64,000 bases of DNA from Bradyrhizobium sp. LMTR 3 (GCF_001693485.1 NZ_MAXC01000055.1:1-64000), one strand, 5' to 3'; positions 1 to 8,691 are shown, counted from the first letter of the stretch. Program-made: numbers and translations. Notes: generated by a model not told the origin, from the sequence alone.

Positions 1-114
1 CTCGCCTATCTCACCGACGTCCTGACCAAGATCGTCAACGGTCATCCGAACCGCGACATCGACCAGCTACTGCCCTGGGCCTACCGCGCTCAAGCCCTCA
101 AAGCCGTGGCCTGA
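1..114 (+). CDS. IS66-family transposase, C-terminal end (5' truncated by window)
   Basis: The frame is open from the first base and gives 37 residues ending in a stop at 112-114. The peptide contains IVNGHPN followed by a spaced D-LLPWAY motif and a short basic tail. This is the usual end of IS66-type TnpC transposases, the DDE enzymes that move the element by cutting and joining its ends. Only the tail is visible, so it cannot be said whether the enzyme is intact. No accessory IS66 ORF is seen downstream, which fits this being the right end of the element. Family recognition is by eye from the conserved tail. Confidence 0.75.
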   Translation, partial: LAYLTDVLTKIVNGHPNRDIDQLLPWAYRAQALKAVA

Positions 115-127
115 GAACGACGCTTAC
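115..127. repeat. Possible right inverted-repeat end of the IS66 element
   Basis: The 13 bases directly after the transposase stop read GAACGACGCTTAC on the plus strand, so the other strand starts GTAAGCG. That resembles the outer end of many IS66-family elements. A second similar string (GGCGACTTAC) lies at about 146-155, so the exact boundary is unsure. The left end lies outside the window and cannot be compared. Confidence 0.35.
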
Positions 128-292
128 GCTAATGCGATCCGCGACGGCGACTTACCGGTAGCTCTCGATATGGCGGGGCATGGCCAATTTATTGTACTGG
201 CTGCTGATTGTACCCTGTTTCTGGACCGGGTGCTTAACGTCACATTTGAAGGCGGCGTATTCCGGACCGCGTCGTTCTCATCGGACCATTTT

Positions 293-706
293 CTAGATCA
301 TTCCGCTATCTTTTGCGTGGGAGGTGTTGTGTCCAAGGTCGAAGTCAGGGAACCTTGTGATGAGCGCCGTCTTCAAGAACTGGATATGCCTGATAGTCGC
401 TTCCAGCTCATTTAACCGCCTCTGCCCTTCCGCTATCTCGCTGCCGAGCAAATTCTGATAATGGTTATCCTCCGGATCGCGCGTCAGATACTCATCGGAA
501 TCATTGCCCAAGGTTACTGCCGATCGCGCTAACGCGTCATCGATACGTGATTTTAGGCCAGCTTGTTCCACTCTTGCGCCCTCCAGCGCATCCTCTATCG
601 ACCGAAAAATGGATGTAGCGCGGGCACGATCCGTTTCGGTATCTCGGCTGGCCGATCGTGCCTTGAAATTTACAACGCTGCGCGCGTTTAGAAATCGTTG
701 GAACAT
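293..706 (-). CDS. Hypothetical protein, 137 aa, helical and charged
   Basis: This leftward ORF starts at an ATG preceded by a strong ribosome site (GGAGGAG, about 8 bases upstream). The product has no signal peptide or membrane segment. It is rich in Arg, Glu, Asp and Leu, and residues 30-110 look like one or two long amphipathic helices, for example the stretch IAEGQRRLNELEATIRHIQF. I recognise no catalytic motif and do not name a function. It is alone, between the IS66 end and the long rightward gene at 1204. An antisense ORF overlaps it but has poorer codon character and no ribosome site. Confidence 0.6.
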   Translation of the reverse strand: MFQRFLNARSVVNFKARSASRDTETDRARATSIFRSIEDALEGARVEQAGLKSRIDDALARSAVTLGNDSDEYLTRDPEDNHYQNLLGSEIAEGQRRLNELEATIRHIQFLKTALITRFPDFDLGHNTSHAKDSGMI

Positions 707-1203
707 CTTCCGGCTCCTCCAGGATGGTTGGTCGAGGTGGACGCTGAGTCGTCACAACCAAATTATCACGAATGCGAACGTTCGGCGCAAACTCGCTTCC
801 GTGCCGACGATGCCAGTCCATGAGCAAATAGCCGACGCTCACCAATCAAGGCATCCAATGACCGCCCACCCATGTGAGGCAGTTCCATCGCGCCTGCCTT
901 GAAAACTGCGCTCCATCCGCGGGGGGTCGATGCCGTACCAGATGCTCTAGTCAACAAAATCTGAGGCTCAATCAGTTTCGGCCGTTCGAATGTGGCGCCG
1001 CTTGGATTTTGGCTTGTTCAGCCTGTGCGTGACCCTCGAAAAAACCACACGCGGCGAGAGCGGCCGGAACCCAAAAAATCCGTTCGACATTATTAATTTG
1101 ATTTAATTTCTATTTAATATTATAAAATGCGTATTGAGTTTAGCGCGTACTTGCGAAGTAAATTGTGAAGTGACCCATAACACCATCTGAAAAGGCGTAG
1201 CAT
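707..1203. other. Intergenic stretch with an AT-rich segment
   Basis: No gene is supported here. A leftward frame from 845 gives about 45 protein-like residues but runs into the gene at 706 without a stop, so it may be a remnant. The segment at about 1085-1130 is strikingly AT-rich, with ATTTAAT-type words (GATTTAATTTC, ATTTAATATT). It probably holds the promoter of the gene at 1204 or a silencer target. Confidence 0.4.
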
Positions 1204-3690
1204 TTGCGCCAGCCCATTGAAACCGCTCCGAGGGACGGAAAGGAAATCTGGGTCGAGGACGATCAATCGGCTTATGACGTCGCGCATTGGTCGTCTGAGA
1301 CGAAGGAATGGGTCTGGAAAAACGGAAGACCCATCAGGATCACGCCGACACATTGGTCTCCAATAGCGGAGCCTCAGTATCAGGAAGACGATCAGTCGAA
1401 CGGCCCGCTCCAGAACGATCGCGTACGTCGACGGTTTATCGCTTTCTTGATCGCTGCAACTCTGGTTGCATCTGCGTTGATCGGCGTGCATTTCCGCACG
1501 GAGATGGTCATCTTTGCGGCGAGATACTTTTCTCTGCGAGACATTGCCGATCTCGGCATCAAGGTGAATTCGTCGAGCAAGTCCGGCGAGGAAGCTCCGC
1601 TGAGTTGGGCGGCGGAAGCTGCAACGGCGGATTTGCAGCAGTCTCTGGACAAAGAACGCGCAAGAACTGCCGCTTTGACGAGTGAACTGGCTCAAGTCCG
1701 TATCGACCTTGAGACGGCGGTAGCATTGTCGAGCAAGTCGCTTGACGAGGCAGCGCGACGCCGCCAAGCGGCGGAAGTCAGGGCGGAGGAACTGCGGCGG
1801 TCCCTTCAACAGGAACAGGCCGGCGCCACGGCACTCGCAGACGAGCTTTTGGGAGCCCGCCGCGAAATCGATGCGCAAGCCATGCAGTTGCAGAAAGCCG
1901 TCGATGAAGCGGTGCAGCACAGGCAGACGGCCGAGGCCACCGCTTCGGAATTGCGAGAAGCCCTGCGGCAGGAGCAAAAGAAGACGGCCGCCCTCACCCA
2001 GGAGATCGACGAAACGCGCCAGGCGGTGACGGCAACCGCCGAGCAACGCCATGCGCTCGACGAGGCGCAGGCGCGTGCCGCGGCACTCGAGACCAACCTT
2101 GCCAATACACGGCGCGAGATCAAAGCGCAGGCCGCGCAGTGGCAAAAGGCGGTCGATGAAGCTGTACAGCAGAGGCGGTCCGCGGAAGCCATCACTGCCG
2201 GGCTGCAGGAATCCGTGCGGCAGGAGCAAAAGAAGACGGCCGCTCTCACCAAGGAGGTCGACGCTGCGCGCCAGGCGATGAAGGCAACAGCCGAACAACA
2301 ACGCCGCGCGTTCGACGAAGCACAGGTGCGTGCAGCAACACTCTGGAGCCAGCTTGCTGGAGCGCAGCACGATATCGAAACGCAGGCCGTGCAGTCGCAA
2401 ACGGCTATTAATGAAGCCGTGCAGCAGAAGCGGGCGGCCGAGGACGCCGCTGTCGAATTGCGAGAATCCTTGCAGCAGGAGCAAAGCAAAACTGCCGCTC
2501 TCACCCAGGAGGTCGACGCCGCGCGCCAGGCATTGACAGCAGCCGCCGAGCAACAACGCGGCGCCCTCGAGGAAACTCAGGCGCGCGCTGCAGCACTCGT
2601 GAGCGAGCTCGCTGAAACGCGTCGCGAGATCGAGACACGGGTCGCGCAGTCGCAAGCGGCGGAGGGTGAGGACACGCAACAAAGACAGACGGCGGAAACG
2701 ACTTTCACCGAACTGAGAGAATTCCTACGGCAGGAGCAAGCGAAGACGGCTACGCTCACCCAGGAGTTCGACGCTGCGCGCCAGGCGATGACGGCAACCG
2801 CCGAGCAACAACGCCGCGCGCTCGACGAGGCACAGGCGCGCGCTGCGGCCCTCGTGGCCGAGCTTGCCGGAGCGCGTCGCGAGATCGAGGCCCAAGCCGC
2901 GCAAGCACAAAGAGCGATCGACGAAGCCTTGCAGCAGAAACAGACGGCAGAGGTTACCATTGCCAAATTGCAAGGCTCTCTGCAGCAGGAGCAAGAGAAG
3001 ATCGGCGGCCTCATCCAGGAGGTCGGCGCGGCGCGCCAGGCGATGACGGCGAGCGCCGAGCAGCAACGCCGCGCGCTCGACGAGGCGCAGGCGCGTGCCG
3101 CAACACTCGCGAGCGAGCTTGCTGGAACGCGTCGTGAGATAAAGACTCAATCTGCGCGGTCGAAAACGGCGGAGGATGCCGTCACGCGACAAAGACAAGC
3201 GGCGGAGCGCACCATCGCGGAACTGCGGCAATCACTTCAGCAGGAGCGCAACAAGATCGGAGCAATGGCACGCGATCTTACGCCCGCGCGGCGCCCGGCG
3301 GACCAGCGCGAGCCCCTCGGGCGCGCGCAAGACAGCCCGATTAACCCGATCGTCCGGGCGACGCAGACTGCAGACGCGGCCGTAGCGAAACAGCCGATGG
3401 CCCTCGATGCGCAGGACAAGGCAGAGGCAGCACGACTGATCGCGCGCGCCGGTGCGCTGCTCAGTCAAGGCAATATCGGCGCGGCGCGTATCGTACTCGA
3501 GCGCGCCGTCGAGAGCGGCGACGCCCATGCAAGTTTCATGCTCGCACAGACATATGATCCTGTCGTTTTGTCCGCATGGGGCACCTATGGAACGCGTGGC
3601 GAGTCGGCGAAAGCACGCGAACTCTACGCGAAGGCGCACAGCGGCGGCATTCGAGAGGCAAAGGAGCGACTCGACGCATTGCGTGAGTGA
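1204..3690 (+). CDS. Membrane-anchored coiled-coil repeat protein with Sel1/TPR-like C-terminus
   Basis: 828 aa, read from a TTG; an in-frame stop at 1198-1200 excludes an earlier start. Residues 4-53 form a small domain with ETAPRDGK, a W-S-x-E-x-x-x-W core and TPTHW, seen in many Bradyrhizobium proteins. Residues about 78-97 are one membrane helix. Residues about 140-690 are a long coiled coil built from tandem units of roughly 84 residues with signature words such as LDEAQARAA and LQQEQ. The last 95 residues (AARLIARAGALLSQG, then VLERAVESGDAHASFMLAQ) resemble Sel1/TPR repeats. The topology suggests a tethered rod projecting from the inner membrane, a scaffold rather than an enzyme; that is inference. 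It heads a rightward group with the TAXI protein 37 bp downstream. Confidence 0.8.
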   Translation: MRQPIETAPRDGKEIWVEDDQSAYDVAHWSSETKEWVWKNGRPIRITPTHWSPIAEPQYQEDDQSNGPLQNDRVRRRFIAFLIAATLVASALIGVHFRTEMVIFAARYFSLRDIADLGIKVNSSSKSGEEAPLSWAAEAATADLQQSLDKERARTAALTSELAQVRIDLETAVALSSKSLDEAARRRQAAEVRAEELRRSLQQEQAGATALADELLGARREIDAQAMQLQKAVDEAVQHRQTAEATASELREALRQEQKKTAALTQEIDETRQAVTATAEQRHALDEAQARAAALETNLANTRREIKAQAAQWQKAVDEAVQQRRSAEAITAGLQESVRQEQKKTAALTKEVDAARQAMKATAEQQRRAFDEAQVRAATLWSQLAGAQHDIETQAVQSQTAINEAVQQKRAAEDAAVELRESLQQEQSKTAALTQEVDAARQALTAAAEQQRGALEETQARAAALVSELAETRREIETRVAQSQAAEGEDTQQRQTAETTFTELREFLRQEQAKTATLTQEFDAARQAMTATAEQQRRALDEAQARAAALVAELAGARREIEAQAAQAQRAIDEALQQKQTAEVTIAKLQGSLQQEQEKIGGLIQEVGAARQAMTASAEQQRRALDEAQARAATLASELAGTRREIKTQSARSKTAEDAVTRQRQAAERTIAELRQSLQQERNKIGAMARDLTPARRPADQREPLGRAQDSPINPIVRATQTADAAVAKQPMALDAQDKAEAARLIARAGALLSQGNIGAARIVLERAVESGDAHASFMLAQTYDPVVLSAWGTYGTRGESAKARELYAKAHSGGIREAKERLDALRE
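1640..3270 (+). repeat. In-frame tandem repeats of about 252 bp
   Basis: The coiled-coil gene contains five to six degenerate copies of a unit of about 252-255 bp. Marker words recur at that spacing, for example CAGGAGCAAAAGAAGACGG near 1970 and again near 2221, and GAGCAACAACGCCGCGCG near 2290 and 2803. The copies encode the 84-residue coiled-coil module, so copy number changes would lengthen the rod without breaking the frame. Confidence 0.75.
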
Positions 3691-3727
3691 GGGGATCAGA
3701 CCCGCATAAGGACAAGTGGAGATAGAG

Positions 3728-4759
3728 ATGAACACGCTGCCGAAACCATGGTCGTTTTTGCTCCTCGCGGCGATGGCGCCTGCTACCTGGATGCTTCAAT
3801 CGGTTGACGTGTACGCGCAGCCGGCCAAGAGCGAAGCGCCAGTCATCAGCCGCGCCTCTGCGCATGACCAAAGAGAAAAGATCAACGCCTGGACTGTCGG
3901 CCTCGCCGGCGGTTTGCTGGAGGGCGCGCCCATTCGCCTAGCGGCAGAGATGGCCCGAATCGTCGATGACGGTCCGAATCTACATGTTCTGCCGATCGTC
4001 ACCCGGGGCGCCACCGAAAATGTGAATTCGCTGCTCTACCTGCGTGGCGTCGACACCGCGATCATCAATTCCGACGCGCTCGAAGAGTACAAAATCCAGA
4101 TACCGCAGATCCGAAGCCGCATAACCTATCTTCTCAACCTGTTCCCGTCGGAACTGCATATTTTCGTGCGACCTGAAATCACAACCTTGCAAGACCTCGC
4201 CGGCAAGAAAGTGAATTTCAACACCCAGGGCACGGCCGCTGCCTATTCAGGACCGCTGATCTTCAGCCGTCTAGGCATCAATGTCGAAAAGACCTTCATT
4301 CCGCACCAGATCGCTCTGGAGCAGATGCGCAAAGGCGAGATTGCCGCCGTCCTCTTCATCACCTCGAAACCGGTTGACGCTTTCGTGCGCAAACGCTGGG
4401 ACGAAGGCTATAAATTTCTGTCCGTCAATTTCGACAGCAAGTTCGAGGATTACTACTTGCCGGCAACGCTTGAGGCGACCGAATATCCCAATTTGATCAA
4501 GCAGGGCGAACGCATCTCAACAATCGCGGTGCCGACCGCCTTGGTTGCGTTCAACTGGTCGCCGCGATCGAACCGTTACCCGCGTGTCGCCCGTTTCGTA
4601 GATCATCTGTTCTCGCGGATCGACCGGCTGCAGACCCCGGGATTCGATCCGAAATGGAAGTCGATCAATCTCGCCGCAACCGTCCCCGGGCTAAACCGCT
4701 TCTCGGCCGCGCAGGAATGGCTGGATCGCGCGGCGCGCAGTGCACAGGCGCGGCCGTGA
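3728..4759 (+). CDS. TAXI-family TRAP transporter substrate-binding protein
   Basis: 343 aa. The ATG at 3728 is chosen because GGAG sits 6 bases upstream; an in-frame GTG at 3716 has no such site. Residues 1-31 are a signal peptide ending near VYAQ. The mature part shows the TAXI fold: an N-terminal segment on ligand access (AGGLLEGAPIRLAAEMAR), the VNSLLYLRGVDTAIINSDAL region, and DLAGKKVNFNTQGTAA in the ligand-binding centre. Such proteins bind small organic acids or amino acids in the periplasm and pass them to a DctQM-type permease. No permease is present here, so it may sense rather than transport. It overlaps the next gene by one base (TGATG), indicating one transcript. Confidence 0.8.
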   Translation: MNTLPKPWSFLLLAAMAPATWMLQSVDVYAQPAKSEAPVISRASAHDQREKINAWTVGLAGGLLEGAPIRLAAEMARIVDDGPNLHVLPIVTRGATENVNSLLYLRGVDTAIINSDALEEYKIQIPQIRSRITYLLNLFPSELHIFVRPEITTLQDLAGKKVNFNTQGTAAAYSGPLIFSRLGINVEKTFIPHQIALEQMRKGEIAAVLFITSKPVDAFVRKRWDEGYKFLSVNFDSKFEDYYLPATLEATEYPNLIKQGERISTIAVPTALVAFNWSPRSNRYPRVARFVDHLFSRIDRLQTPGFDPKWKSINLAATVPGLNRFSAAQEWLDRAARSAQARP

Positions 4760-5382
4760 TGAGAGCCGCGCTCCCGCTCGCTGTGCTGTTAGACGCAGCA
4801 TACAGCATGACTTTCGCGCAAGGTGCCAGCGAAGCAATGGCGCATCTTCGCGCGTGCTCTAATGTGGAGCTTACCGTGCGGCAGGAATGTTTGGAAACAA
4901 TGCCGCGCAATATCACACAGGCGGCCGCGGCAGACAGTGACAACTGGCTTGTCAGCGAGACCACCTCGCCCGTGGACTATTCACCGGTCGTTGTGGCGAC
5001 CACGTCGTCTCGCGGCGGCTCTGATAGCGCCACGATGCAGCTCTCGATCCACTGCCGCGGCGGCCGTACCGAACTCGTGATCACGGGACCTGCGGTCACG
5101 CGCAGCGCCGAGGAGTACCTGATCTCCTACCGCGTCAATGACGATCTCCCAGTGCAGCTTCCCGCTGCCCGCCCATCATTCGGAGTTGGCGCCGCGCCCA
5201 GGGGCGACGTGGTGCGCATGTTACAGTCGCTCCCCGATGAAGGGGAATTCGCTGTGCGCCTCTCCTCGCGAACAGGTGTGGCGTCCGAGGGACATTTCTT
5301 GCTTGGCGGCCTGAAGACTGTCCGCGAGAAGCTGGCGACGGCATGCAAATGGCCACATGCCGTTGCCAGGCCACGCAACTAA
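4759..5382 (+). CDS. VasI/TagO-like secreted protein
   Basis: 207 aa, starting at the ATG that overlaps the stop of the TAXI gene by one base; a longer in-frame start at 4654 would lie inside that gene. The N-terminus is hydrophobic and ends near FAQG, a likely signal peptide. After it come a Cys-containing segment, W-L-V-S-E-T-T-S-P-V-D-Y-S, an I-H-C-R segment, S-Y-R-V-N-D with a following P, a G-L near residue 190 and a closing A-C-K-W. This order of conserved points is that of the VasI/TagO family (PF11319), first known beside type VI secretion genes but also found elsewhere. No type VI genes are in view, so the role here is open. Confidence 0.6.
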   Translation: MRAALPLAVLLDAAYSMTFAQGASEAMAHLRACSNVELTVRQECLETMPRNITQAAAADSDNWLVSETTSPVDYSPVVVATTSSRGGSDSATMQLSIHCRGGRTELVITGPAVTRSAEEYLISYRVNDDLPVQLPAARPSFGVGAAPRGDVVRMLQSLPDEGEFAVRLSSRTGVASEGHFLLGGLKTVREKLATACKWPHAVARPRN

Positions 5383-5408
5383 TGGTCATCGGACAGGAAG
5401 GAACTCAC

Positions 5409-5933
5409 ATGACAAGACTTGGAAAAATGGCTGGAGCCACCGCGGCAATTGCAGCACTGCTCTTGGTCGCACCGCCGTCGGAAGCGCAGGTGAACAAGAA
5501 GCAGTCTACGCAGGCGACCAAGCTCACGGCCGTTACCAAAATGACGCCCACTCAGGATGCCACGAAGCCGCACCGCCTTATTCTGCAGGTAAACAGCAAC
5601 GAGCCGGCGATGATGAATCTGGCGCTTAACAATGCGAGCAACGTAGCTCAGTATTATCAGGACCTCGGCGAGAAGGTGAATATCGACATCGTCACCTTCG
5701 GTCCTGGCCTGCATATGCTGCGTGACGACACTTCGCCGGTCAAAGCGAGGATCAAGGCGCTCTCGGAAAGCCAGCCTTCGATTTCCTTCGAGGCCTGCAG
5801 CAATACCCGCGAAAACATGGGCAGGAACGAGGGCAAGGAGATTCCGCTGATCTCGGAAGCAAAGGTCGTGAAGTCGGGCGTGGTGCGTGTGATGGAACTG
5901 CAGGAGCAGGGCTGGACCTACGTCAAGCCGTGA
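5409..5933 (+). CDS. DsrE-family protein with signal peptide
   Basis: 174 aa. The ATG at 5409 is used because AGGAAGGA lies just upstream and the following residues form a signal peptide (hydrophobic AIAALLLVAPPSEA, cleavage near EAQ). The mature protein has the DsrE/DsrF-like alpha-beta pattern: H-R-L-I-L-Q-V, the L-N-N-A-S-N-V-A-Q-Y-Y helix, IDIVTFGPGLHML, and S-F-E-A-C-S-N-T with one cysteine near the end of the third strand. Classical DsrE proteins relay sulfur in the cytoplasm; an exported version is a different branch of unknown role. It is the last gene of the group that began at 1204, 26 bp after the VasI-like gene. Confidence 0.75.
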   Translation: MTRLGKMAGATAAIAALLLVAPPSEAQVNKKQSTQATKLTAVTKMTPTQDATKPHRLILQVNSNEPAMMNLALNNASNVAQYYQDLGEKVNIDIVTFGPGLHMLRDDTSPVKARIKALSESQPSISFEACSNTRENMGRNEGKEIPLISEAKVVKSGVVRVMELQEQGWTYVKP

Positions 5934-6384
5934 CGCGCCCACTGCTGCCATGGGCAAAGATTCTGGTCCAACCAATCGTTGCGCCGGACTAAGCCCAGCG
6001 GATGCGGCAATCCTGGCGGCGCGGTCCAGATGATGCTGCCAAAGCGCCAGCTTGGTTCATAGCCTGTACTACACGGGTCTGGCGGCAGGATTCGGCCGCC
6101 CGCCGTGCCCCACGATGTCGTCGCCGAACCAAAGGATTAAACCGCTCGCGCGGTGGGACGCTGCGGCCGGCGACACAGCCAAGAGGATAGCGCAGCAGGG
6201 CGTCCTGTCTTGAGACCTATCTTGAGACCTATCTTGAGACCTATCTTGAGACCTATCTTGAGATCTATCTTGAGATGAGGGGTTCGCAATCTTCACTCAA
6301 GACAAGAGCATCACCATGACCGACGAGGCAGTAGCCTTGCGCCGACCTGCGCCGAGCAATTCGCCTGACTCGGCGAAAGGAAGT
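5934..6384. other. Non-coding gap after the DsrE gene
   Basis: No convincing gene is present. The left half is GC-rich and featureless to me. The right half holds the 12-bp tandem array at 6209-6276 described separately. Short ORFs on both strands are produced by the repeat itself or lack ribosome sites. Confidence 0.5.
6209..6276 (+). repeat. 12-bp tandem repeat array (CTTGAGACCTAT)
   Basis: Five head-to-tail 12-bp units start at 6209, 6221, 6233, 6245 and 6257; the fifth has AGAT instead of AGAC. A partial sixth unit (CTTGAGAT) follows at 6269. Four copies are identical, which points to recent slippage or active maintenance. The unit is a multiple of three but no credible gene runs through it. 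Confidence 0.9.
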
Positions 6385-6714
6385 CTAAGCAGCGTCGTTA
6401 GCCTGGCGGGTAATTGCCACAACCTCCACTCTGTCTACCTCAATCAGCATAACAAACGTGAAATCATCTGCAGCCGGCGCCAATCCAACAGCACGCTCGA
6501 AGGCGGCTACTTCTTTCTCTGTAGCCGGCCGAAGCCCGAACACGGAATCCACTGGGCAAACGGGGACGCCGTTCGAGCTGATCTCGTGCAAATCCAAACG
6601 GAACTCTGGCACCGCGCACATACCGCGTGCAAACTCGATGTCTTGCGCCTGAAGAGCAAGCGTCGGCGTTCCGTTAATATCGAGCGTGAAGATTTTGCGT
6701 TCCGGCTGCTCCAA
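6385..6714 (-). CDS. Conserved hypothetical protein, 109 aa
   Basis: The leftward ORF begins at a TTG (6712-6714); no in-frame ATG or GTG lies just upstream. The product has a compact alpha-beta look: F-T-L-D-I-N-G-T-P-T-L near the start, a short helix with a cysteine (ARGMCAVPEF), SSNGVPVCP, then V-F-G-L-R-P-A-T-E-K-E-V-A-A-F. I recognise this pattern from small Bradyrhizobium proteins of unknown function that occur in several copies per genome. There is no signal peptide. It stands alone, facing the 12-bp repeat array. The start choice is uncertain because only AGGA, very close to the TTG, resembles a ribosome site. Confidence 0.6.
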   Translation of the reverse strand: MEQPERKIFTLDINGTPTLALQAQDIEFARGMCAVPEFRLDLHEISSNGVPVCPVDSVFGLRPATEKEVAAFERAVGLAPAADDFTFVMLIEVDRVEVVAITRQANDAA

Positions 6715-6895
6715 TTTTCCTATGCCCTTAGAGACAGTCTATTAAAATGCGGAGAATTTTGCATCGCGATCACGAATGGTCAATCTTGATCGCCAATTGA
6801 ATGCAGCGTCAACAGGAATCACCCTAGGGGAGATGCAGACGGGCCGCCGAGGCCCCTACCCCGGCAGTATTCAACGTCTGCAACTCGAAAATCTT

Positions 6896-7288
6896 TCAAC
6901 CCGCCTCTCTTAAGGGCCGGGGTTCAGGATATGCGCAGGCCTCTTTTAACAAGGCATCGGTGGCTCCCTTCAAGACAGCCGCGTCATCGCCCGGCAAGTA
7001 ACACGCTTCTAGATTGAACATGATAATGGTTAGTCCCAGCGCGCGCGGCCAATCACCTGCATCCGATAATTGACGTATAGTTTTTGAAGCGTGCTTCAAA
7101 ACTTCCTTTCGTTCTGCGCTGGAGGCGCTCGCGTAACGCCTACTTAGAAACTCGAAACTCGACTTTACAACACCAAAGCACGCCGATTTTGCAGCAGGAT
7201 CCGCCGCATCAACCCGCGGCTTCAAGTTTTCGTATCGCTTGCGGAGTACATTGGCTCGCGCTTCGTGCCAGAGGTTCAGAAATTTCAT
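6896..7288 (-). CDS. Hypothetical protein, 130 aa
   Basis: The chosen ATG at 7286-7288 is preceded by GGGAGGGGG, a strong ribosome site; a start 12 codons earlier would place that site inside the gene. The product begins M-K-F-L-N-L-W-H and is mostly helical, with basic residues early (RKRYENLKPRVDAADPAAK) and a Leu-rich second half. There is no signal peptide, membrane helix or recognisable catalytic motif. No operon partner is close. I do not recognise the family beyond a general likeness to small Bradyrhizobium hypotheticals. Confidence 0.55.
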   Translation of the reverse strand: MKFLNLWHEARANVLRKRYENLKPRVDAADPAAKSACFGVVKSSFEFLSRRYASASSAERKEVLKHASKTIRQLSDAGDWPRALGLTIIMFNLEACYLPGDDAAVLKGATDALLKEACAYPEPRPLREAG

Positions 7289-7570
7289 TCCCCCTCCCGA
7301 CCAGCTTCCCTGATTAACAACCAATTAGAAACGTGGAAAATGCGGCAGCCATGCGGCGGGACCCCGGGATCGCCCCGGGGGATTGCCCTGGTCTTGCGCG
7401 GCAAGAGCTGGCAGGCGCCCGACGATGAACTGCCCCTTCCCCCTGAATCGTATTGCCGCGTTGGAGCGCTCAGCGATACAGGCCGTCTACGCGAAGCTAT
7501 CGCCGTACGCTTGTCTTAAACGCCGTTCCAACTCGACGAATTAACCTCAAACATTGATTGAGAACGGGCC

Positions 7571-7771
7571 TCAGTGCTTAGGCAATTCCCAGCCCCGCAC
7601 ACCGGGTCTTTCTTGAAGAGTGGCCAAGGACTCGATGGCCGACTCTTCCTCCAAAAGACGACGTTCAATAAACTGGCGCTCAGCGTCCGTCAGCATCGTC
7701 TTCAGTAATTGCCGGTAGCGCTGCACGTTATTGCGATGCGTTCGTAATCGAACAAAACTCTCTTCAATCAT
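7571..7771 (-). CDS. Small hypothetical protein, 66 aa, helical
   Basis: The ORF starts at ATG and encodes M-I-E-E-S-F-V-R-L-R-T-H-R, then two amphipathic helices (NVQRYRQLLKTMLTDAER and FIERRLLEEESAIESL), and ends GWELPKH. Small two-helix proteins with an RYRxLL...T-xxER...I-xxRL-xEE pattern are familiar to me from Bradyrhizobium genomes, where they are annotated as hypothetical. No signal peptide. The role is unknown; the shape would suit a small adaptor or regulator, which is only inference. It is monocistronic as far as I can see. Confidence 0.6.
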   Translation of the reverse strand: MIEESFVRLRTHRNNVQRYRQLLKTMLTDAERQFIERRLLEEESAIESLATLQERPGVRGWELPKH

Positions 7772-8129
7772 GGGTCGTTACTCTCAACCGATGCATCATT
7801 AAAAGATATGTCAATGTATTTGGCTTAAAAAAGGAACTCGCCCACCCGAGCTTATCGTCGGCGAGTAAGCTGTCAATAATAAACGGAGCAGTGGGTTAAG
7901 GCGGCGTCCTGGCGATGGTCTAGCATTTGACTTCTGACACTTTACCCGCTGGGCCCACCGTGCCGCCGGCTGCAGGGCGCCTATCCAACGGACCCACTCG
8001 TCCCTCCGCCAAGCCCGCAATTTACGTTACCCGCCTTCATATTGCTTGTATCGTCCAGACTCTTGCGTCCTGGCGTCAGTGCTGACCAAGCGGCTCACGA
8101 TGCACCCATTGATTGACCGTTTCCGTGAT
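7772..8129. other. Intergenic stretch, nothing recognised
   Basis: Short frames exist on the minus strand but none has a ribosome site or protein-like composition. I see no RNA gene or mobile end here. Confidence 0.4.
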
Positions 8130-8510
8130 CTAATTGCGAACTGAGCCAATTGGATCCCGCGACCGGACCGCCTCAGGAGTACGCGCTGACACAATCGGGC
8201 GGAAAGGCAGTGTTTGAGTTCGCGCTTGGCGCTGCTCAAGTGCATCCCTTAAAACTGCGGTTACCTTACGGTCTATGAGCTCGAGGCGGTCGGCAGTTGC
8301 ATTGGTTTGAAGACGAAGCTCCAGCAATTCATCGCCGATGAGCCGCCTAACCGTTACCCCCACAAGCACAGAGAACACGTAGCAGATAAATAGTGCGACT
8401 AAAATGCTACTTATGATTGTTCGGTATTCAGGAAATACGTTCCAGACCGCAGCACCCAGAATTGCGGCAGTAGTCCAGCCAACGACTTTGAAGAATGTCT
8501 CCATTTCCAA
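8130..8510 (-). CDS. Small membrane protein with two helices, 126 aa
   Basis: The ATG at 8508-8510 follows TAGGAG at a good distance. The protein has a membrane helix at about residues 8-24 (VVGWTTAAILGAAVWNV) and a second at about 32-53 (IISSILVALFICYVFSVLVGV). A cytoplasmic helical tail with ELRLQTNATADRLELIDRK, suggestive of a coiled coil, and a basic disordered end follow. The family is not recognised. Another tiny membrane protein lies about 100 bp upstream on the same strand (8608-8691). Confidence 0.6.
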   Translation of the reverse strand: MEMETFFKVVGWTTAAILGAAVWNVFPEYRTIISSILVALFICYVFSVLVGVTVRRLIGDELLELRLQTNATADRLELIDRKVTAVLRDALEQRQARTQTLPFRPIVSARTPEAVRSRDPIGSVRN

Positions 8511-8607
8511 TACTCCTACAAAGAAAGTCGAAGCTTCGTACTCAAGCTATTTATACGCTCCTGATTGCGGCGCGGGATTTCAGTTGGACGGAACGGACTT
8601 AGGAGAG

Positions 8608-8691
8608 TTACGACCGTAATGAGTCGATGCCGTGGGCCACGAAAATTCCGAGACCTAGAACCAACAGAAATGCGATTACGGCATCAAACAT
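8608..8691 (-). CDS. Tiny membrane protein, 27 aa
   Basis: The ORF reads ATG to TAA over 28 codons. After M-F-D-A-V it is almost entirely hydrophobic (IAFLLVLGLGIFVAHG) and closes with a polar I-D-S-L-R-S, a single-pass membrane peptide. The sequence is compact and protein-like, and a similar peptide type is familiar from Bradyrhizobium annotation. There is no clear ribosome site before the ATG, which lowers the confidence. It sits upstream of and in line with the two-helix membrane protein ending at 8130. Confidence 0.45.
   Translation of the reverse strand: MFDAVIAFLLVLGLGIFVAHGIDSLRS

Noticed and set aside
537..845. Leftward 102-codon ORF
   Set aside because: The first 45 residues look plausible but it runs into the better supported gene at 293-706 in another frame, with no ribosome site. 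At most a remnant.
1120..2682. Leftward 520-codon ORF
   Set aside because: Shadow of the coiled-coil repeat gene; its length comes from the GC-rich repeats and the composition (Leu/Arg/Cys) is that of an antisense frame.
7366..7391. CCCCGGG-ATCGC-CCCGGGG hairpin as a terminator
   Set aside because: Good stem but no T-run and no gene ending close by in a suitable direction.
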